DNA of 64,000 nt, from contig ML210162.1 in assembly GCA_004369085.1 (NCBI GenBank), positions 1 to 64,000 on the forward strand. Reading direction: 5' to 3'. The first letter of the stretch is position 1, and the number at the start of each line of letters is the position of its first letter. Under the pieces are notes generated by a model, which did no database searches, was not told the origin of the DNA, and saw only the letters and a program-made list of their open reading frames with translations. Position numbers and translations under genes: made by a program. Source of the stretch: Coprinopsis marcescibilis (taxonomy: Eukaryota > Basidiomycota > Agaricomycetes > Agaricales > Psathyrellaceae). Of this stretch, positions 57,977 to 64,000 are shown in pieces.

Positions 57977-60900
57977 ATGGGCTTGTGGCATTCCAAGGTC
58001 TTTTTCATTTGCTCAGATAAAGCCGTGTCACCTCTGACTTGGTATTAGGTCGATTCCGACGTACAGGCAGCTGCATCCGACCAAAACCCTCAAGAGACCG
58101 GTATCCCTGCAAATCAACCCCGGATAGACGAGATTGCATTTGTAGCGGATGCCTCCCCATCTCCTGCAAGACCCGGAGAGGTTGATCAAGCAATGCTCGA
58201 GATCAGCGGTGGGTTGGCTTCGTCTAGATCGATTACGATCGTCGTGACATACGAGCCCATGCAGGGAGAGTCGTTCGTTCAGCGGAATCCAATGTAGTCC
58301 CTGCGCGGGCCCAGCTCTTGCAAGGCGCACAAGGGGTCACAATCAACAACAGCCCAATGACCGTCGTTGGCGGTGACAGTGTGAATATTGTCAATCAACA
58401 TCACCATTACCACTATGCAGTTCAGATCGAACATTCAGAACAAGGTAAGCCAAACCTTGTGAGGTGGGCGCGATTATTGACCGAGATTCTGCAGCGGACC
58501 AAAAGGAGGCGGAAAGGTTGGCGAACTGGCTGGCGGTTCTAAATTTTCGGGAGATACAGAAGGAAACCTCGAGGAAACGGACACCACAGACGGGATATTG
58601 GGTACTGGAAATGGAAATATTCAAGGCATGGGTACGGGGAAGCGAGGGAGGTCCCCGTATCATATGGGGAACTGGGATGCGTGCGTTTGACCATCTACTC
58701 AGTGCCTTCGAAGTACCGGGATTTAATTCGCTTTGTTTCTGTCTTGTTAGCGGGCGCAGGCAAGACTGTGATCGCGTAGGCCCGATTTTTATTCGACTGC
58801 AGATACGTTGATTGATATCTTCATATAGTTCCCTTGTCATCGAGCACCTTCAAAAGATCGCAAAGGAGGACCCAGGGGTGTGTGTCGCGTTCGCATACTG
58901 CCGATATACGGAACGTATTCCAGTTAGAGTTATCCTCGCTGCGCTTCTTCGTCAGATCCTTGAGAGATACCCATCTGTGTTTCCATTCGTCCAATCTCTG
59001 AATGGTCAACACCACCTTGAAAGGACAGAGCCGGACCAAGAGGATATACTTGACGTCCTGCGCCAGATTTCCACCTCGGGGCTTTTCAAAACCACGTTCT
59101 ATGTCTTGGATGGCCTGGACGAAGCATCCACCGCCGTCCGTTTTGACCTGCTTGAAGCACTGGCTTCACTTCCCGTACGGTTTCTTCTCACCTCCCGCCC
59201 ATTGGAGTCGTTGGAGGATCAAGTCCCGGACGCCGAGTTCTTCAATATATCAGCATCCGACGCCGATATAGCCCTCCTGATTGACCAGAAAATCAATCGA
59301 ATACCGGCGCTTCGGAGACTACTTCGACAGAACGAATCTATAAAGGGGTCCTTGTGGGCAAGATATTAGAGAGATCTTCTGGCATGTGGGTATCTGCGTC
59401 AGCCGTCGTTGGTATCCTAATGCAGAGCTGGTTTCAAGGTTTCTGCTCGCGTCACTTCAAATGGATATGCTCCAGGCATCGGAGTGTCCTAGCATCAAAG
59501 ATCTGTGGGACTGCTTCGCTCGACTTCCGGCAGGAATCGATGCGATGTACGAAATGACGATGAAGAGAATTGAATCCCAGCCTAGCAATAAGCTTGCAAA
59601 GCTTGCTCTGACTTGGCTAGCTTTTGGAGAAGAGGCTCTGTCAGTCGATCAGTTGCGATATGCCGTCGCTGTGGATCTGGAGACATACAAATTCGACGCC
59701 GACCGCCTTGTGGACAAAGACTACCTCCTTTCTTCGTGCTGCGGCCTGATAGCCGTTGAATCGGATTTATTGAACGGCTTGAAATTTCGACTTATTCGTA
59801 AGTAGTGCGCCGCAGATGTGCTACAAACGGCTAACATGGAAAATTCGCCTTTTACATAGACTTTACGGCCCGTGACTATTTGAAGCTCTACTTGGCTGCT
59901 CATTGGTCCCCGTGCAGCCCACGTTCCATCATTGCATCCGCATGTATCGCACGACTTCTCCAGTACAATTTCCACGACTTCCAGCCTCAGGCGGATGGAC
60001 ATGGATCCCGAATAATTGCCCAATCTGACGCGTACGAGGAAGATGTGATGCTTCGATACGCCCACACAAACTGGGCCAATCATGCACGACAATGTACACC
60101 CTTCCCTGATGACGTGCTGGACTTTATTGGACAGTGTCGGCAATATCTCCTGGGCTTCTCTGAGCTTGGGAGAGATGTCCATGTCGCCGCTGCTTACGGG
60201 GTTGAGGAGTATTTCGTACCTCTCATCTCCCAAGCTTCCTCAATAGATGCTGCCCAACCCTCCAGTAATGCCCTAGCCATAAATGCCCTGACGATATCCG
60301 GAACAACACCTTTGCTTCTCGCAATCGAGAATAATTACACAAAGGTCGCAGAATTTCTCCTCACAGCTGCGGGAATCGATGTCCATGTCAGAGACTCAAA
60401 TGGCTGGACGGCACTTATTGCGGCAGCAGACAAGGGAATGGAAAGCGTTGTCCGTCGGTTGCTCACATTAGAAAGCGTCGAAGTCAACGCGAAGACTCGG
60501 ATCGATTGCCGCACAGCACTTATACGGGCTGCCTTCGGCGGTCATGAATCTACCATAAGGCTTTTGTGCAAGGCTCCTGGGATGGACATCAATGCTACGG
60601 ACGACAAGGGCGAAACCATCTTGACCGCAGCGTCGAGAGCGTGCAGCGACTCTGGCGCAATCCGGGCGCTGCTCAATTTCCCAGGCATTGACGTCAATGC
60701 TGGTAGTGCATCCGCCCTAGCAATTGCTGTCTGTCGAAACGAGAAGGCAATCGCAATGGTGTTGCTCCAATTTCCTGGTATCGACGTCAACAAGGAATTT
60801 GAAGGCGATACTGCACTTGGATGGGCGGCGGCGGGGAAAGACATTGGGATGCTGGAGATGTTGCTCAACCATCCGGGGATTGATGTCAACGCTGGAAGTG

Positions 60901-61727
60901 ATAAACCCCTTATTGTGGCCGCTCGGGAGGGACGTTTGGACATCGTGAAGAGGTTGCTTGGCCATCCTGGAATCGAGGTCAACGCGGAAGACACAGAAGG
61001 ATATACAGCATTATCAAGGGCGATAAGAGGCGGCTACATTGATCGTTTGAGAATGCCAACAACAGGTGGACATATCGATATAGTGGAGATCCTCCTCAAT
61101 CACGAGGGAATTGACGTCAACGGGGGAGGGAGGAAAGCCTTGGTGGCGGCCGCGGGGGAGGGCCCTGCAAATGGGCTAGAGATTTTGAAGAGGCTGCTTC
61201 AAGTCGGCAACATCGACGTAAACGCAGTCGATTCTGACGGGCACACCGCGTTATCGAAGGCTGCGCTCATGTTTCGCATCGATATCTTGGAGACCTTGCT
61301 CAATCACCACGGGATCGATCCCAACGCGGGAGGGAAGAAAGCGTTGGTGGTTGCAACAGGGGAGGGTGAGGACGGGTTAAAATGCTTGGGCAGATTGCTT
61401 CAGGTCAACGAGATTGACATAAACGTCATTGATATGGATGGATATACGGCTCTATCGAAGGCATCGTCCTTGGGACAGATGTCTATAGTTCGAACTCTCC
61501 TCAAGGCTGAAGGAATTGATGTCAATGCTGGCGCATATTCGCAGATGGGCACGGCACTATTCCAGGCCGCCAAAGGAAATCACCCTGCCATTGTGGAGAT
61601 GTTGTTACAGGTGGACAGCATTGACATTAGCATACCGGACAAGGAAGGCTGCACGGCCCTAGAGTGGGCACTTGCAGAGGGGTACCAGCAGGTGACGAAT
61701 CTTCTTCAAGTCAGTGGTTCGCAATAA
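57977..61727 (+). CDS. NLR-like NACHT NTPase with C-terminal ankyrin repeats
   Basis: STAND-type immune/self-recognition receptor of the Agaricomycete kind. Exon 1 (MGLWHSK) splices to a disordered N-terminal part, then LLQGAQGVTINNSPMTVVGG and SVNIVNQHHHYHYAVQ, then the pre-NACHT LANWLAVLNFREIQKETSRK. Walker A GMPGAGKT (about residue 183) is restored by two splices around a 25-nt exon. Then VCVAFAYCRYTE, Walker B FYVLDGLDEAS, RFLLTSRPLESLEDQ, RSSGMWLVSRFLLASLQMDM, and a helical region with LARLPAG-like RLPAGIDAMYEMTMKRIESQ and FTARDYLKLYLAAHW. The C-terminal third is 14 ankyrin repeats ending at 61727. Length would be about 1,150 residues. The frame changes by one base near 59340 (see findings), so the gene may be broken or the assembly imperfect there. 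Confidence 0.88.
60288..61715 (+). repeat. 14 ankyrin repeats with a recent two-repeat duplication
   Basis: Consecutive units of about 33 residues of the form G.TAL..A...G....V..LL...GIDVNA. From about repeat 6 onward they alternate between two types, one with TALSKA and one with KALVVATGEG/KALVAAAGEG, giving a higher-order unit of about 66 residues. The copies at about 61070-61265 and 61266-61465 are the most alike in DNA. Repeat 8 carries a 12-residue insert (RLRMPTTGG). Confidence 0.9.
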
Positions 61728-61774
61728 GCCCTTCGAGATGTTGTATTTCATTCATGTCACACGTGCTATTTGTA

Positions 61775-64000
61775 TCAACTCCCTGTTGTATCACTGTCTC
61801 TTGAAGACGTTTTCTGGAATGCCCGACCTAGCTTCGTGAAGAGACCCGGAACTGTAGTTCGTTTCGTATGCTTGTGTTGTAGAGCTGGATCGCCGTCAGC
61901 CATTGACGTCTTTGGCAAGCGTTGCTGGGGTTCTTCTGGCAGTATTGCAACTTCTGGTGTTTCCGACTTCGTTGATGAAGCCTGGGCGGAAATATGGGAA
62001 TTTGTGGCAGAAGGTGGTTTTGGTATTGTCAATGACCCTCGATGTTGCATATCCTGGACCGCTCTTCTGAACTTTGACGGAGGAAGGAGCAGTCGACCAC
62101 CTTCAGGACGAGTGTCTTTGACATTTTTCAAAGCCGGATGCTCCAGGACCTCCTTGATGGAAGGCCTGTCTTTTGGTTTCTGGCTCCAACACTTTTCTAC
62201 GAGTTCCCAGATAGCTGTGGTCAACCCGTTCAACAGATCTGGCCTATCAGGCCTCTTGGCCTTGTGAACGGTCATCATTAATTCCAGCCTTTCGAGGTCT
62301 TGGAATGGGACAGTTCCAGTAAATATCTGCGCAGAGTTAATGTCAGCTTTCAAAAACTAGTGGGTCAGGCTGCAAGTAAAGACCCACTTCATAGCAAGCA
62401 CCGGAGAATTGGAAGATATCCTGCGGCATTGTAACCGCGTTCCGGTCGGTGCCATCGATTGCTTCTGGGGCAGGCCATTGAGGATTTCCAGGATACCAGC
62501 CGCTACTTCCAGTCTGCCATTGAGATGACTGTGAAATGATGAACGAGAGGCCGAAATCAGCAATACAAGCTCTCCCAGACGTGGAAACTAAGATGTTTTG
62601 CTGCAATGGTTTTATTAAACTACCGGCTTAAAAAGTAGGAAACGATGACGCACCCCTCGTACATTTCCGTGAACGATCAAATGACTGTGAAGGTAAGCAA
62701 GGCCCAATGCAACGTCTAACATCTGGGGGTAGCAGGTTATTGGTACATCAAGCCTGTGGGGTCAATCTGAACTCACAAGAAGAACACGGTTAACACTCGG
62801 ATTGATAATGAGAAACTGATGAAGGGGTCCGTTGTCGATCCAAGGGGCAGCTAAGCAGACATCTGCCTTCGCATTTTGCGAGAGTCGAAACATGCCATAG
62901 AAAGGAAGAAGATTTGGGTGAGAAAGATTGCTCCAGAGGATAGCCTCTCGGGAGAATGCCTAGAGTCTCGGGTTTACGCAATGGCAGTAAGCATACCTTG
63001 ATTATACTCTCGTTGTATTTTCGATACTTGACTACCCGAAGACAGGTCGGTTGCCCGAACAGTTCAACCCTCCATATCTGGCTGAATTGACCATAATCGT
63101 ACAGAACAGCACCTTTTAAGGCATCGTACAACACCAAAGTACGAGGAGAGCTTTCAAGTGTTTCTGGCATCCGATGTAGAAGACGCGATAGATTCAGTTT
63201 GTCAACACTCTCTGGTATCGTTGGATCACCCGAGTCCTGTCCATCTAAGGTTACTATATCCTCAGTCCTAGAAGAAAGGCTTACCAGTTGCATCACACTG
63301 AGGAAGGGATACTTGAAATCAGAACGGTCAGAATGAACTTCAGTGATGAGGAGGCGGGAATCCGAAATCAAGTCTTGGGGCCGGTGTTCGGAGTCACCGA
63401 TTTCCTCATTCAACGGCTCTTTCATCTCAGTCTCAACGGTTTGGTTGTACATCTGCCAGGTGTATAGCGCATACACGACAGCATCTGCTTATTCGCGTTA
63501 AATAAACCTCCTGTCGAGCCAACCAAAAGCTTACCTGGAGGAGGATCAAGGCTAATGTCTGGTGGAAGTCGAGATAGGTAAACCAAGCACTTTTCGAGCA
63601 GAAGGCCCATGTACTGATACTTTCGGAAATGAAATTCCTTCGACCTGCTGGGTGACTCCAGGAACTCGATGAATGTTGCATGATAGAATATGCTCTGTTG
63701 ATGTGAAGGACCATCGTCTATGCGGATTAACGAATGGAGGCCCCGAAGTGCGTTTGGAGGCCAGTCGCAAATTGTCTCGCATGCACGAGCCGGGGAGTAG
63801 TCCACATTGAATCCCGACGAAAAGTCGCACATCAAGCAACCAAGGACCTCCTTCGTCAAGGCATGGTCCGGGCACTGCCCCAAGATCTCTCGGTAGAGAG
63901 CGTCGAGTGTCTCCAAGGGGTTCTCGCCATCTTTATAACCAGTGGACGAGAGAATTTGCTGAAGACGTTCTTGCGGTCGATACCATGGATCGTCAACGTA
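61775..64000 (-). CDS. NACHT-associated protein with C-terminal TKL pseudokinase (5' end beyond window)
   Basis: Minus-strand gene cut by the right edge. The visible N-terminal part is the region that follows NACHT in Agaricomycete proteins: YVDDPWYRPQERLQQILSST, LETLDALYREILGQCPDHAL, LRGLHSLIRIDDGPSHQQSI, FYHATFIEFLESPSRSKEFH. The P-loop should lie outside. After a linker and LSRLLHRMPETLESSPRTLV comes a kinase fold with DYGQFSQIWRVELFGQPTCL, AFSREAILWSNLSHPNLLPF, LDVALGLAYLHSHLIVHGNV, ILVSTSGRACIADFGLS, APEAIDG and PSIKEVLEHPALK. The VAIK lysine position is Arg (CLRVVK) and HRD Asp is Asn (HGN at about 62665), so it should not phosphorylate. The tail has KDTRPEGGRLLLPPSKFRRA. Its stop is 47 bp from the converging NLR stop. 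Confidence 0.88.

Noticed and set aside
60542..60994. Minus-strand repeated frame (SIPG repeats)
   Set aside because: Reverse translation of the ankyrin repeats.
1..64000. CRISPR array, rRNA operon, bacterial-type operon or integrated virus
   Set aside because: No regular direct repeats with spacers, no rRNA-like blocks, and all recognised genes are intron-bearing fungal genes.

Overview
This window looks like nuclear DNA of a filamentous basidiomycete, most likely an Agaricomycete and possibly of the Rhizoctonia/Ceratobasidium/Tulasnella type. The evidence is genes broken by many short GT-AG introns (mostly 40-65 nt), ordinary fungal housekeeping proteins, and NACHT and TKL-kinase genes of the kind that multiply in Agaricomycetes. 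The species call is inference. No rRNA, CRISPR array or convincing tRNA was seen.

Layout. 0-8 kb: two PRPP-using amino-acid enzymes in tandem on the minus strand, anthranilate phosphoribosyltransferase and ATP phosphoribosyltransferase, then a conserved fungal protein of unknown role. 8-19 kb: sparse, with only the ER chaperone ROT1 and proteasome subunit beta-6. 19-28 kb: a large disordered unknown protein and a long SAM-dependent methyltransferase with five copies of a VTPWEL motif. 28-37 kb: dense housekeeping, with a membrane-anchored aldo-keto reductase, a short-chain dehydrogenase, a DUF3605 (N-acetylglucosamine-induced) protein, an unknown basidiomycete protein and RanGAP. 36.5-39.8 kb: a HAK/KUP potassium transporter.

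40.5-44 kb: a 712-bp Tc1/mariner-like non-autonomous element sits between the potassium transporter and a divergent gene fusing a Rheb-like GTPase domain to a TKL kinase. All 11 exons of this fusion join in frame to 620 residues. Two of its nucleotide-binding motifs are damaged while the kinase looks intact. 44-52.5 kb: V-ATPase proteolipid subunit c (with a 13-nt micro-exon), a single-pass membrane protein, and a WDR7/Rabconnectin-3-beta-like WD40 protein, a family tied to V-ATPase regulation.

54-64 kb: a small membrane protein, a TGL2-type lipase, then two NLR-like genes converging tail to tail with 47 bp between their stop codons. One is a NACHT-ankyrin protein with 14 repeats. The other is a NACHT-associated protein, cut by the window edge, ending in a kinase domain whose catalytic Lys and Asp are both replaced. 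That pseudokinase and the 42-kb active kinase share a pre-kinase segment and C-terminal tail, so one kinase module has been attached to two different nucleotide switches. This is the most interesting content of the window.
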